Positions 1-6,911 are shown, numbered from the stretch's first letter. The stretch: 7,847 nt of DNA from Thauera sp. (GCA_023150215.1 JAKLLJ010000153.1:1-7847), one strand, 5' to 3'. Numbers and translations: made by a program. Notes: generated by a model not told the origin, from the letters alone.

Positions 1-2
1 GC

Positions 3-1544
3 GAACTGATCCAGGCGCTCACCGACAACGCCATCCCGGGGGCGCTGATCGCTGCCGACCTGGCTGCCGATCTCAAGCAGGCCGAGCTCGATCTGATCGA
101 GCTCGTGTCCGCGCCCGGCGCGGACATCGCCGCGCAGGCGCAGGCGCGCTTGCGTGCGCAGCAGCAACGGCTGTCGGAAAACCTCGATGCACTGCGCAAG
201 CTGGCCTCGACGCCCAAGGAGCGCGGGCTGATCGAGCACGCTGCGCAGCGGCTCGCGGACTACCAGAGCGCCACCGATGAAGTCATCGCCTATGCGCGCG
301 CCGGACAGCGGGTGCTGGCGGAGGCCAGCCTGTACGCCAACGTGGCCGGATACAAGAACGAACTGCAGCAGGTGCTTGGCGACCTGCGCATCGAGAAGGG
401 CCACAGCAAGGACGCGTCGGTGGCGACGGTGCGGGAAGAACTCGCGCGCACCGTCCGCGTGCTGGGCGGGGCGGGTGGCCTCACCTTGCTGATCTTGATC
501 GCGCTGGTCATCCGCCTTCACCGCAACATCGTCCGGCCGCTGCGGGCGATGGAAGGCACGATGGCGGGCATCGCCCAGTCGCTGGATTTCACCCGCCGGG
601 TCCCGGTGGCCCGGAACGACGAGATCGGCCAGTCGGTACGTGCCTTCAACGCCTTGCTCGACACCCTCCAGCGCAGCCTGGGTGCAATGGTCGGCATCAT
701 CCGCAGCAACGAGCACGCCACGGCCGAGATGCATCAGTCGGCACTGGTGGTGGCGCACATCGCGTCGGAAGGCAGCGATTCGTCGAAGCGGATCCAGCAG
801 GCGGTGCAGTCGATCCAGGCGCACATCCTCGAGATCGATCGCGAGTCCCGCCAGGCCGGCCGGATCTCCGAGGAGTCCAGCGCGACGGCCACCTCGCGCA
901 GTGCGGTGATCCGCGAGACGGCCAACCGCATCGATGCGCTGGCGGCGCATATCGACGGCACCTCGGCACAGGTGTTCGCGCTGGCCGGGGAAGTGGGGGA
1001 GATCGAGAGCGTGGTCTCCGAGATCCGCCAGATTGCCGATCAGACCAATCTGCTGGCACTCAATGCGGCGATCGAGGCCGCGCGGGCAGGGGACACCGGA
1101 CGCGGCTTTGCGGTGGTTGCCGACGAGGTGCGCAAGCTCGCCGAACGCTCGGCCGCGGCGACCGAGCTGATCAACCAGCGCATCGGCGGCATCCGCCGCG
1201 CCTCGCGCGAATGCACCGGCCTAATGCAGCGGGTCGGTGTCGAGATGGAACAGAGCACGACCCTGGCCCGCTCGGCCGGTGAGGCCATCGAGTCGATCGA
1301 ACAGTCGGCGATCAAGGTGATCGGGGTGGTGGGCGAGATCATTCGCCTGGTGCAGATTGGCCAGGGGGCGGGCGCGGAGATCGTCGCACAGGTGGGCACG
1401 ATCGACGTGCTGCTCGATCGGGCCCACCAGGCGGCCGGGCATACCAAGGTGGCGGCCGACCAGATACGCACGATTTCGCAGGATCTGGCGAGCATCGTGT
1501 CCAGCTTCCGCATCGAGCCAGCGGTGGCGTGCACCGCTGGCTGA
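3..1544 (+). CDS. Methyl-accepting chemotaxis protein, 5' end outside window
   Basis: Transmembrane chemoreceptor that would pass ligand signals to the CheA/CheW array. The frame is open from the left edge (first full codon at base 3), giving 513 visible residues, so the GTG at 105 is an internal valine, not the start. The first transmembrane helix and N-terminus are missing. Visible in order: a mostly helical periplasmic region resembling the four-helix-bundle sensor (bases 3 to about 455), a hydrophobic helix (about 459-518, GGLTLLILIALVI), a HAMP linker (about 520-690, with IVRPLRAMEG and DEIGQSVRAFN), and a long coiled-coil signalling domain. The highly conserved hairpin tip is at about 1020-1152 (IRQIADQTNLLALNAAIEAA, then GRGFAVVADEVRKLAERS). 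The tail ends AVACTAG, with no CheR/CheB-tethering pentapeptide. The ligand cannot be told. The gene is convergent with the TonB-dependent receptor. Confidence 0.96.
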   Translation, partial: ELIQALTDNAIPGALIAADLAADLKQAELDLIELVSAPGADIAAQAQARLRAQQQRLSENLDALRKLASTPKERGLIEHAAQRLADYQSATDEVIAYARAGQRVLAEASLYANVAGYKNELQQVLGDLRIEKGHSKDASVATVREELARTVRVLGGAGGLTLLILIALVIRLHRNIVRPLRAMEGTMAGIAQSLDFTRRVPVARNDEIGQSVRAFNALLDTLQRSLGAMVGIIRSNEHATAEMHQSALVVAHIASEGSDSSKRIQQAVQSIQAHILEIDRESRQAGRISEESSATATSRSAVIRETANRIDALAAHIDGTSAQVFALAGEVGEIESVVSEIRQIADQTNLLALNAAIEAARAGDTGRGFAVVADEVRKLAERSAAATELINQRIGGIRRASRECTGLMQRVGVEMEQSTTLARSAGEAIESIEQSAIKVIGVVGEIIRLVQIGQGAGAEIVAQVGTIDVLLDRAHQAAGHTKVAADQIRTISQDLASIVSSFRIEPAVACTAG

Positions 1545-1577
1545 CGCGTTGCATCGAACGTGCGCCGCTGGCGTCAG
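1541..1577. terminator. Inverted repeat spanning both convergent stop codons (candidate bidirectional terminator)
   Basis: CTGACGC (1541-1547) and GCGTCAG (1571-1577) are perfect 7-base inverted copies around a 23-base loop. The TGA of the chemoreceptor (1542-1544) and the TGA of the receptor on the other strand (1574-1576) both lie in the arms. The position between convergent genes suits a shared terminator. The loop is long and no T-tract follows on either strand, so intrinsic termination is uncertain. Confidence 0.3.
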
Positions 1578-3676
1578 AAGCGGTACTTGGCCCCCACTTC
1601 GAGCGCGCGCTCCGGCCCGGCATAGATGCCCTGGCGCAGGCTCGCGACATAGCGTTCGTCGGTGAGGTTCTTCACCGCCCCGAAGACGCTGAACTGCTTG
1701 TTGATCGCGTAGCTCGCGGTGAGGTCGACGGTGGTGTAGGCGTCGAGCCGGCCGGTGAAGAAGCCCGAGGTGTTCTCCTTGATCGCCGTGGTGTTGGCGG
1801 CGTCGGTGAATTGCTCGTCGATGTAGTTGACGCTCAAGGCGGTCTTCAGCGGACCCGAGCGGTAGGCGAAGATCAGGTTGGCCACCCATTCCGGTGCGTA
1901 GGTCACCCGGTTGCCGTCGGGGATGTCGAGTGAGCCGTCCGCCTTGTAGCGGTTGCCGACGAATTCGGCATCCGGGATCCAGGTCGCGTTCGCGTCGACG
2001 CTGAAGCCGTTGCCGAAGTCGTAGCCGAGTGCCGCTTCCAGGCCCTGATGCAGTGTCTCGCCGCCGTTGGTGCGCTGGAAGTCGCTGTTGCTGTTGGCGG
2101 GAATGATCTGGTTGTCGAAGTCCATGCGGAAGGCGGTCAGCTCATAGCGCAGGCGCTCGTTGTTGCCGCGCACGCCGATTTCGAAGTTGGTCGAGCGTTC
2201 GGCTTCGAGCTGCTGGTCCTGATAGCCTTCGAGGGCGTCGCCGTTGAGCGCCGGACCGAAGGCCTCGTAGACGCCACCATAGAGCTGGGCCATGGGTGCG
2301 ACCTGGAAGGTGATGCCGAGTCCAGGCATGAGCTCGGTGTTCGAAGTCTCGGCGCGCTGGTTCTTCTGCAGATCCTCGCGGGTCTGCTCGTAGCTTTCCA
2401 CGCGCACGCCCGGCGTGATCGCGAGACGCTCGTCGACGATGAATCGGTTCTGCGCGAACAGCGCGTAGCTGGTCGCGGAATCCACCACGTCCTTGGCGAG
2501 CGTGCCGCTTCTGGGCGTGGTGCGCTTGGCATTGATGGTCTGGTCGACCATCTCCTCGTCCATGATGCGGATACCGAGCTCGGTCTCGTTGCGCATGCCG
2601 AAGCTGCCGTGGCGGATGGCGAGCCGGCTGTCGAGGCCGAGGCGCTCGAAGCTGCGGTTGTTGCCGTTGACGCTGTCGCTGTAGTTCCACTGGGTGAGGC
2701 CATTGACGACCTTGGTGGGCGCACCGCTGACCGTGCCGAAACGCCAGTAATCCCGGTTCATCTCGCTCCAGTAGAGCAGGGTGTTCAGGGTGGTGTCGGC
2801 GTTGATGGCCCACTCGTGGTTGATGTCGAAGGAGTCGCGCTCGGTCAGGAACCAGTCGTCCGGGGCCGGGTTGAAGCTGGCGCCTGCCTTGTAGGCGTCG
2901 AGGAAGATGCCGCGATAGGAAATGTTGGCGTCGTTCTCGTAGTGGGTGAACTTGGCCCCGATCCATTGCTTGTCCCCGATCGCCATGCCGCCCTTGATCA
3001 TCAGGTCCTGCATCTCGAAGCCCTTGTCCTGGAAGCCGTCGCTGCGCGCGTCCGTGAACACCAGGCCGCCGATCGCGTCGCCCGAGGGCGACTGTCCGCC
3101 GGCTTCGAGGGTCGCTTCCTGGTAGCCGTGCGAGCCGACACGACCGGACACCGACACGCCGGGCTCCGGCGTCTTGGTCTTGTAGTTGATGACGCCGCCG
3201 ATGGTGCTGGGGCCATAGCGCAGCGAGGCCGCGCCCTTGAGCACCTCGATGCTTTCCATGCGCTGGATGCGCGGGTTGTAGTAGCGGCCGTTGCCGACGA
3301 ATAGCCCCGGCGCCACCGGCACGCCGTCTTCCAGGATCAGGGTCTTGTAGTCGGCCGCGCTCAGGCCGCGCATGCCGATGTTGCCGACGACCGCCGACTC
3401 TTCTTCCGGCTTGATCACCACGCCCGGCACGGACTTGAGTGCGGCCTCGGTCGACAGCGGCTGTGCGCGTTCCAAGTCTTCCTTGTTCACGACGTTGACC
3501 GCGCCAGGGATTCGCTGCCGGGCTTCGGCGTCATCACCCACGACATCGATACGGGGCAAAGCGACTTCGGCGGTCACCGTGCCAGGCAGCGACAGCGTTG
3601 CTGCGACGGCCAGCCACAGGCTGTTACGACGCAATGAGAGGGTGGGGATGCTCGGTTCGAGCGCGTTGCGAATCAT
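1574..3676 (-). CDS. FecA-like TonB-dependent outer-membrane receptor
   Basis: A 700-residue outer-membrane gated channel for an iron complex, energised by TonB-ExbB-ExbD. Visible parts: a signal peptide with a basic stretch (LRR, 15-17), a hydrophobic core and likely cleavage after TVTA (about residue 36); a TonB-box-like LPRIDVVG at 40-47; a plug domain at about 55-165 with GNIGMRGLSAADYKTLILED and ESIEVLKGAASLRYGPSTIGG; then a beta barrel ending AKYRF with the C-terminal phenylalanine typical of barrel proteins. The plug and early barrel (SYRGIFLDAYKAG, NPAPDDWFLTERDSFD) resemble the ferric-dicitrate receptor group (COG4772). The N-terminal signalling domain of true FecA transducers is absent: the TonB box directly follows the signal peptide. 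No sigma/anti-sigma pair is adjacent. The start is supported by AAGGAG six bases upstream of the ATG. The substrate could be ferric citrate or another siderophore; only the general class is secure. Confidence 0.93.
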   Translation of the reverse strand: MIRNALEPSIPTLSLRRNSLWLAVAATLSLPGTVTAEVALPRIDVVGDDAEARQRIPGAVNVVNKEDLERAQPLSTEAALKSVPGVVIKPEEESAVVGNIGMRGLSAADYKTLILEDGVPVAPGLFVGNGRYYNPRIQRMESIEVLKGAASLRYGPSTIGGVINYKTKTPEPGVSVSGRVGSHGYQEATLEAGGQSPSGDAIGGLVFTDARSDGFQDKGFEMQDLMIKGGMAIGDKQWIGAKFTHYENDANISYRGIFLDAYKAGASFNPAPDDWFLTERDSFDINHEWAINADTTLNTLLYWSEMNRDYWRFGTVSGAPTKVVNGLTQWNYSDSVNGNNRSFERLGLDSRLAIRHGSFGMRNETELGIRIMDEEMVDQTINAKRTTPRSGTLAKDVVDSATSYALFAQNRFIVDERLAITPGVRVESYEQTREDLQKNQRAETSNTELMPGLGITFQVAPMAQLYGGVYEAFGPALNGDALEGYQDQQLEAERSTNFEIGVRGNNERLRYELTAFRMDFDNQIIPANSNSDFQRTNGGETLHQGLEAALGYDFGNGFSVDANATWIPDAEFVGNRYKADGSLDIPDGNRVTYAPEWVANLIFAYRSGPLKTALSVNYIDEQFTDAANTTAIKENTSGFFTGRLDAYTTVDLTASYAINKQFSVFGAVKNLTDERYVASLRQGIYAGPERALEVGAKYRF

Positions 3677-3682
3677 CGATCA

Positions 3683-3688
3683 CTCCTT
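3683..3688 (-). promoter_or_regulatory. Ribosome binding site of the TonB-dependent receptor
   Basis: On the minus strand AAGGAG lies six bases before the ATG at 3676. It is the strongest Shine-Dalgarno match in the window and fixes the receptor start. Confidence 0.75.
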
Positions 3689-3852
3689 GCTGGCAAATGT
3701 GGCTGGCTTGCCGCAAGGCGTGCGACTGGCTGGCTGGGAAAGATGGGCCTGCGGGCCCGGTTAAAGGGGGCTGGCGTCTTCGTCCGGGGCGACTTGCCGG
3801 CCCGCCGAGGTGGGGGCAGCCTGAATCGCCAGCGAAGCTCGCTCATTTAGAT

Positions 3853-3882
3853 TTTGTAAATAAGAATTGTTGCCAAATGCAA
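3853..3882 (-). promoter_or_regulatory. Candidate sigma-70 promoter of the TonB-dependent receptor
   Basis: On the minus strand TTGCAT (3877-3882) and TACAAA (3853-3858) are 18 bases apart, inside the AT-rich island upstream of the receptor. A rival pairing is TTGGCA (3871-3876) with AATCTA (3848-3853), spaced 17. Either would give a leader of roughly 165-175 bases. Matches to consensus are partial, so the exact hexamers are uncertain although the location is plausible. Confidence 0.4.
3856..3874. promoter_or_regulatory. Fur-box-like operator
   Basis: The 19 bases GTAAATAAGAATTGTTGCC match the classical Fur consensus GATAATGATAATCATTATC at 11 of 19 positions, by my own alignment. The core AAATAAGAATTGTT resembles many natural Fur boxes. 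It lies between and over the promoter hexamers proposed for the receptor, where bound Fur-Fe2+ would block RNA polymerase. Fur repression is the usual control for such receptors. The site is about 270 bases from the peptidase start, so control of that gene is doubtful. Confidence 0.5.
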
Positions 3883-3961
3883 TGGGTTCGCATTGGACCA
3901 TAGGGATCCCCATACGGTCAATTTGCCGTCGCACAGACATTCCGGCCGTGCGCAGCCTCGC

Positions 3962-4009
3962 GGAAGACGATCCCTGCGGGGAAGCCCGCTTCGCTGATCC
4001 CCGTCTTCC
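3962..4009. other. Nested stem-loop element, function unknown
   Basis: GGAAGACG (3962-3969) and CGTCTTCC (4002-4009) are perfect inverted copies. The stem can extend by three pairs (ATC 3970-3972 with GAT 3996-3998, bulging CCC). Inside is a second hairpin, GCGGG-GAAG-CCCGC (3976-3989). The structure lies 136 bases upstream of the peptidase start. It could be an RNA leader element, an upstream terminator or chance structure in GC-rich DNA. No T-tract follows. Confidence 0.35.
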
Positions 4010-4145
4010 AATGGCGGCGTGGTTGCCGGAGCGGAAACGAAGGGGGCGGGCGCGACCTTCGCGCCCGGCTTGTGCGGGTGTGCGTCCGCCGGCGTGGCCG
4101 GTTAACATTGCGCTCGCCCTCATCATCCGCAGCCGGAGTCCGCCG

Positions 4146-5975
4146 ATGTCCGCAACGTCCGACCGCAGCCCTGCCCGCGCAGTCGCCCAAGCCGTCGAAT
4201 ACCGCATCCGCCCGTCCCACCCTGGCGCCCACCTGTTCGAACTGAGCTGCAGCGTGCCTGGTCCCGATCCTGCGGGACAGGTGTTCAGCCTGCCGGCGTG
4301 GATTCCGGGCAGCTACATGATCCGCGAGTTCGCGCGCAACATCGTCCGCCTTTGGGCACAAGCCGACGGCCGGCCATGCACGATCGACAAGCTCGACAAG
4401 CACACCTGGCGCGCCGCGGTGCCTGCGGGTACGCGCGTGCTGACGGTGCACTACGAGGTCTATGCCTGGGATCTGTCGGTGCGCACCGCGCATCTCGACA
4501 CCACCCACGCCTTCTTCAACGGCAGCAGCGTCTTCCTCGCGGTGGCGGGGCGCACCGCGACGCCCTGTGTGGTGACGATCGAGCGTCCGGTGGGCGACGC
4601 GTTTCGCGACTGGAAGCTGATCACCACGCTGCCGGCCGAGCACGGCAAGCCGGGCGGCCCCTGCCACTTCGGGCGCTTTCGCGCCGCGGACTACGACGAA
4701 CTGATCGACCATCCGGTGGAGATGGGCCTCTTCACCCGGGCGCGCTTCACCGCTGCCGGGGTGCCGCACGACATCGCGCTCAGCGGCCGCCACGACTGCG
4801 ATCTGGAGCGTCTGTGCGCCGACCTCGAGCGCATCTGCGCCTGGCAGATCGAATTCTTCGGCGCGCCGGCGCCGGTCGATCACTATGTCTTTCTGACCAT
4901 GGTGGTGGGCGAAGGCTATGGCGGGCTCGAGCATCGCGCCTCGACCGCGCTGCTGTGCAGCCGTGCCGACCTGCCGTGGAAGGGCATGGACGGCCTGCCC
5001 GACGGCTACAAGAGCTTTCTCGGCCTGTGCAGCCACGAGTATTTCCACACCTGGAACGTCAAGCGCATCAAGCCGGCCGCCTTCACGCCCTACGACCTCG
5101 CGCGCGAGAACCACACCCGGCTGCTGTGGGCCTTCGAGGGCTTCACCTCGTACTACGACGACCTCGCCCTGGTGCGCAGCGGGGTGATCGGCGTCGACGA
5201 CTACCTCGGCCTGCTCGGCAAGACGATCGCCAGTGTCATGCGCGGCAGCGGTCGGCTCAAGCAGAGCGTGGCCGAGTCCTCGTTCGACGCGTGGACCAAG
5301 TACTACCGCCAGGACGAGAACGCGCCCAACGCCATCGTCAGCTACTACGCCAAGGGCGCGCTGATTGCGCTCGCGCTCGACCTGCAGCTGCGCGCCGGCA
5401 GCGCAGGCGAGCTCAGCCTGGACGATGTGATGCGCCTGCTGTGGCGGCGCCACGGCTGCACCGGCATCGGCGTGCCCGAGGACGGCATCTTCGCGGCGGT
5501 GCGCGAGGTGGGCGGGGAGCGACTCGGCGCACGCCTGGCGCGCTGGCTGCAAAAGGCGGTGGAGGGCTGCGAGGACCTGCCGCTCGCACGCCTGTTGCGT
5601 CCGCTCGGGGTGACGCTGCGCGCACAAGCCGCGGCGTCGGCGCCGGTGCTCGGCATCAAGCTCGCCGCCGGCAGCGGCGAGGCGAAGGTCGCCAATGTGC
5701 ATGACGACGGCCCGGCGCAGGCTGCGGGCATCGCCGCCGGTGACGTGCTGCTGGCGCTCGATGGGCTCCGTATTGCCAGTGCGAAAGGGCTGGAGGACAT
5801 GCTCGGCCGTCGTCGCGTGGGCGACGAGGCGACGCTTCACCTGTTCCGCCGCGACGAACTGATGAGCATGCGGGTGGTGCTCGCCGCAGCGCCGCTCGAG
5901 CGCTACGAGCTCAAGCTCGCTGCGCGCGCCGCCGCCGGGGCGATGCGATTGCGGCGCGGCTGGCTGGGCCGTTGA
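4146..5975 (+). CDS. M61-family metallopeptidase with C-terminal PDZ domain
   Basis: A 609-residue zinc peptidase of the M61 group, whose characterised members include glycyl aminopeptidase. Visible parts: an N-terminal beta-rich M61 domain (about 15-185, with LPAWIPGSYMIREFARNI and YEVYAWDLSVRTAHLD); a gluzincin catalytic region with HEYFH (His297, Glu298, His301) in SHEYFHTWNVKRIKP, and WAFEGFTSYYDD in which Glu331 is the likely third zinc ligand by analogy with WLNEGFA of M1 enzymes; then a PDZ domain (about 502-585, with GPAQAAGIAAGDVLLALDGL). All expected catalytic residues are present. There is no signal peptide or membrane helix, so a cytosolic location is inferred. I chose the ATG at 4146 because GGAG lies seven bases upstream and the domain begins soon after. 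The frame is open back to at least 3867, but the extra 93 residues look non-coding. The physiological substrate is unknown. It seems monocistronic, divergent from the receptor and convergent with the membrane-protein gene. Confidence 0.93.
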   Translation: MSATSDRSPARAVAQAVEYRIRPSHPGAHLFELSCSVPGPDPAGQVFSLPAWIPGSYMIREFARNIVRLWAQADGRPCTIDKLDKHTWRAAVPAGTRVLTVHYEVYAWDLSVRTAHLDTTHAFFNGSSVFLAVAGRTATPCVVTIERPVGDAFRDWKLITTLPAEHGKPGGPCHFGRFRAADYDELIDHPVEMGLFTRARFTAAGVPHDIALSGRHDCDLERLCADLERICAWQIEFFGAPAPVDHYVFLTMVVGEGYGGLEHRASTALLCSRADLPWKGMDGLPDGYKSFLGLCSHEYFHTWNVKRIKPAAFTPYDLARENHTRLLWAFEGFTSYYDDLALVRSGVIGVDDYLGLLGKTIASVMRGSGRLKQSVAESSFDAWTKYYRQDENAPNAIVSYYAKGALIALALDLQLRAGSAGELSLDDVMRLLWRRHGCTGIGVPEDGIFAAVREVGGERLGARLARWLQKAVEGCEDLPLARLLRPLGVTLRAQAAASAPVLGIKLAAGSGEAKVANVHDDGPAQAAGIAAGDVLLALDGLRIASAKGLEDMLGRRRVGDEATLHLFRRDELMSMRVVLAAAPLERYELKLAARAAAGAMRLRRGWLGR

Positions 5976-6022
5976 GTGTCAGGCGCCGACCCGCGGGGAT
6001 CGTCTACGCCGCCATGCTGAGA

Positions 6023-6082
6023 GCCGCCGCGACGGCGGCGGCCGCGAGCCTTGCCCGAAGGCCGGCGCACGAACAACCGGCC
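6023..6082. terminator. GC-rich hairpins between convergent genes (weak terminator candidates)
   Basis: Two perfect inverted repeats lie in the 141-base convergent spacer: GCCGCCG-CGA-CGGCGGC (6023-6039) and GGCCGG (6060-6065) with CCGGCC (6077-6082). Their position after the peptidase and after the membrane-protein gene suits termination in both directions. Neither is followed by a T-tract, and short GC hairpins arise easily at this base composition. Nothing else is visible in the spacer. Confidence 0.25.
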
Positions 6083-6116
6083 GCAGCGCACGCGAGCAGC
6101 CGGGCAGTCCGGGCGT

Positions 6117-6725
6117 TCAGCCTGCGCGCGCAGATGCGGGCGACGAGTCGGGAAAGAGCTTCGGCCGCCAGTAGCGCCAGGCCAGAAAGCCGAGCAAGCC
6201 GGCAATGATCAGCCAGAACCCCACGCCCTGCCAGTAGGCGATCGGATCGGTGGCGAGGAAGTAGTCGCGCGGCGGACGCACGAAGTGGATGCGGCCGGTG
6301 CTCAGCGCGACCACCGCCTGCGCCGCCGCGAGCAGTGCGGGGGCGAACCAGACCAGCACGCCGCCGGCAACGATCACCCGATCGAGCAGCGGCGTGGCGC
6401 GGCGGCGTTCGCTATACACACTCTTCACGCCGTGCCACACCGCCAGCAGGAAGCCGATCCCCGCGGCGAGCGGGCCGATCGCCATCGCTGCGCCGAGCAA
6501 GGTGGCGGCGGCCATGAAGGGCAGGCCCTCCATGCGCACGATCTCGGGCCATAGCGTGTCGAGCTGGGTGAACAAGAGGAGGGATGCGGGCAGGGCGACG
6601 AGGCTCACCAGCAGGCTGAACAGGGCACGGCGCCGGGATAGGTCGCCCGGCAGGGCCGATGCGGCAGGGGCGCTGCGGGTTGGAGGGCTACGTGTGGGGG
6701 CGGTGGCGGGCGGGGTCTGGGACAT
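6117..6725 (-). CDS. Four-helix membrane protein of unknown function
   Basis: I do not recognise the family of this 202-residue protein. It has a proline/serine/threonine/alanine-rich N-terminus (1-27), a basic SRRR (30-33), then four hydrophobic segments at about 34-54, 69-97, 117-140 and 164-185, so it is probably an inner-membrane protein. The loop between helices 1 and 2 holds LDTLWPEIVRMEG; the loop between 2 and 3 is basic (YSERRRATPLLDR). The loop between 3 and 4 holds the distinctive GRIHFVRPPRDYFLATDP, rich in aromatic and charged residues and perhaps functional. By the positive-inside rule both termini would be cytoplasmic. The ATG at 6725 has no good ribosome binding site directly before it; an AAGGAG lies 28 bases upstream (6754-6759) with no in-frame start near it, so the start is less sure than the gene. 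A likely promoter is upstream. Confidence 0.75.
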   Translation of the reverse strand: MSQTPPATAPTRSPPTRSAPAASALPGDLSRRRALFSLLVSLVALPASLLLFTQLDTLWPEIVRMEGLPFMAAATLLGAAMAIGPLAAGIGFLLAVWHGVKSVYSERRRATPLLDRVIVAGGVLVWFAPALLAAAQAVVALSTGRIHFVRPPRDYFLATDPIAYWQGVGFWLIIAGLLGFLAWRYWRPKLFPDSSPASARAG

Positions 6726-6792
6726 GTGGGACGGGCAGCGATGGGCTGCGGGGCTCCTTGCAAGAAGGCTACGGGAATCACGGACCGAATCG

Positions 6793-6820
6793 AGTGTACT
6801 ACGCTGAACCCGCCCGGCAA
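6793..6820 (-). promoter_or_regulatory. Candidate sigma-70 promoter of the four-helix membrane-protein gene
   Basis: On the minus strand TTGCCG (6815-6820) and TACACT (6793-6798) are separated by 16 bases, each matching four of six consensus positions. Transcription would begin near 6786, about 60 bases before the ATG. It lies between the REP repeats and the gene, so the gene can be transcribed independently of the imuB homologue upstream. Confidence 0.4.
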
Positions 6821-6826
6821 TCGCAT

Positions 6827-6839
6827 GCAGGCGCGAATG
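6827..6839 (+). repeat. Fragment of a REP-type repeat
   Basis: GCAGGCGCGAATG here is identical to bases 6964-6976, the 3' half of the right-hand REP unit. The 5' part (TGTAGGAGCG) is absent, so this looks like a decayed remnant, or chance. Confidence 0.3.
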
Positions 6840-6879
6840 CGGCGTCGCTCGTCCCGCCCGCCATCAGTTGCTGCCGCGC

Positions 6880-6911
6880 CCGGTTCGCGGCTGCCGCCGC
6901 TCCTACAGAAA
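6880..6911 (-). repeat. REP-type palindromic unit, left copy
   Basis: Bases read CCGG, TTCGCGG, a hairpin, then GCTCCTACAG. This is the layout of the REP elements described in Pseudomonas putida, with CCGG then TTCGCGGG at one end and CCGCTCC(C/T)ACAGG at the other. On the minus strand it begins CTGTAGGAGCG and forms GCGGC-GGCA-GCCGC (6887-6900). It is in inverted orientation to the copy at 6946-6977. Its position in an intergenic gap is typical. No RAYT transposase gene is in the window. Confidence 0.7.

Larger units (their letters stand above)
3677..4145. other. Divergent intergenic region between receptor and M61 peptidase
   Basis: This 469-base gap is the largest without a gene. From left to right it contains the receptor ribosome binding site; a probable leader of about 165 bases with a small GGGCC-TGCG-GGCCC hairpin (3745-3758); an AT-rich island (about 3843-3882), unusual in this GC-rich DNA, with the promoter and Fur-box candidates; an imperfect dyad (3896-3919); a nested stem-loop (3962-4009); and the Shine-Dalgarno GGAG (4135-4138) of the peptidase. 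A TAACAT at 4102-4107 could be a -10 element for the peptidase, but I see no convincing -35 partner. Open frames crossing this region lack recognisable protein features. Confidence 0.6.

Noticed and set aside
105..107. GTG as the start of the chemoreceptor
   Set aside because: The same frame continues to the window edge with sensor-domain-like sequence, and a start here would remove the first transmembrane helix.
1221..1889. 222-residue minus-strand frame crossing the chemoreceptor/receptor junction
   Set aside because: It overlaps two well-supported genes in other frames and its His/Arg/Leu/Ala-rich product has no motif.
2048..3304. 418-residue open frame on the plus strand opposite the TonB-dependent receptor
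   Set aside because: Low-complexity Val/Ala/Glu/Gly composition, no recognisable motif, and the opposite strand encodes a complete receptor with signal peptide, plug and barrel end.
3867..4145. N-terminal extension of the M61 peptidase from a TTG at 3867
   Set aside because: The 93 extra residues are not part of the M61 domain and cover the Fur-like site and the stem-loop; the ATG at 4146 has its own GGAG at good spacing.
3918..5840. 640-residue open frame on the minus strand opposite the M61 peptidase gene
   Set aside because: It mirrors the peptidase codons in GC-rich DNA; its Arg/Ala/His/Val-rich product shows no domain, and the opposite strand has a complete catalytic motif.
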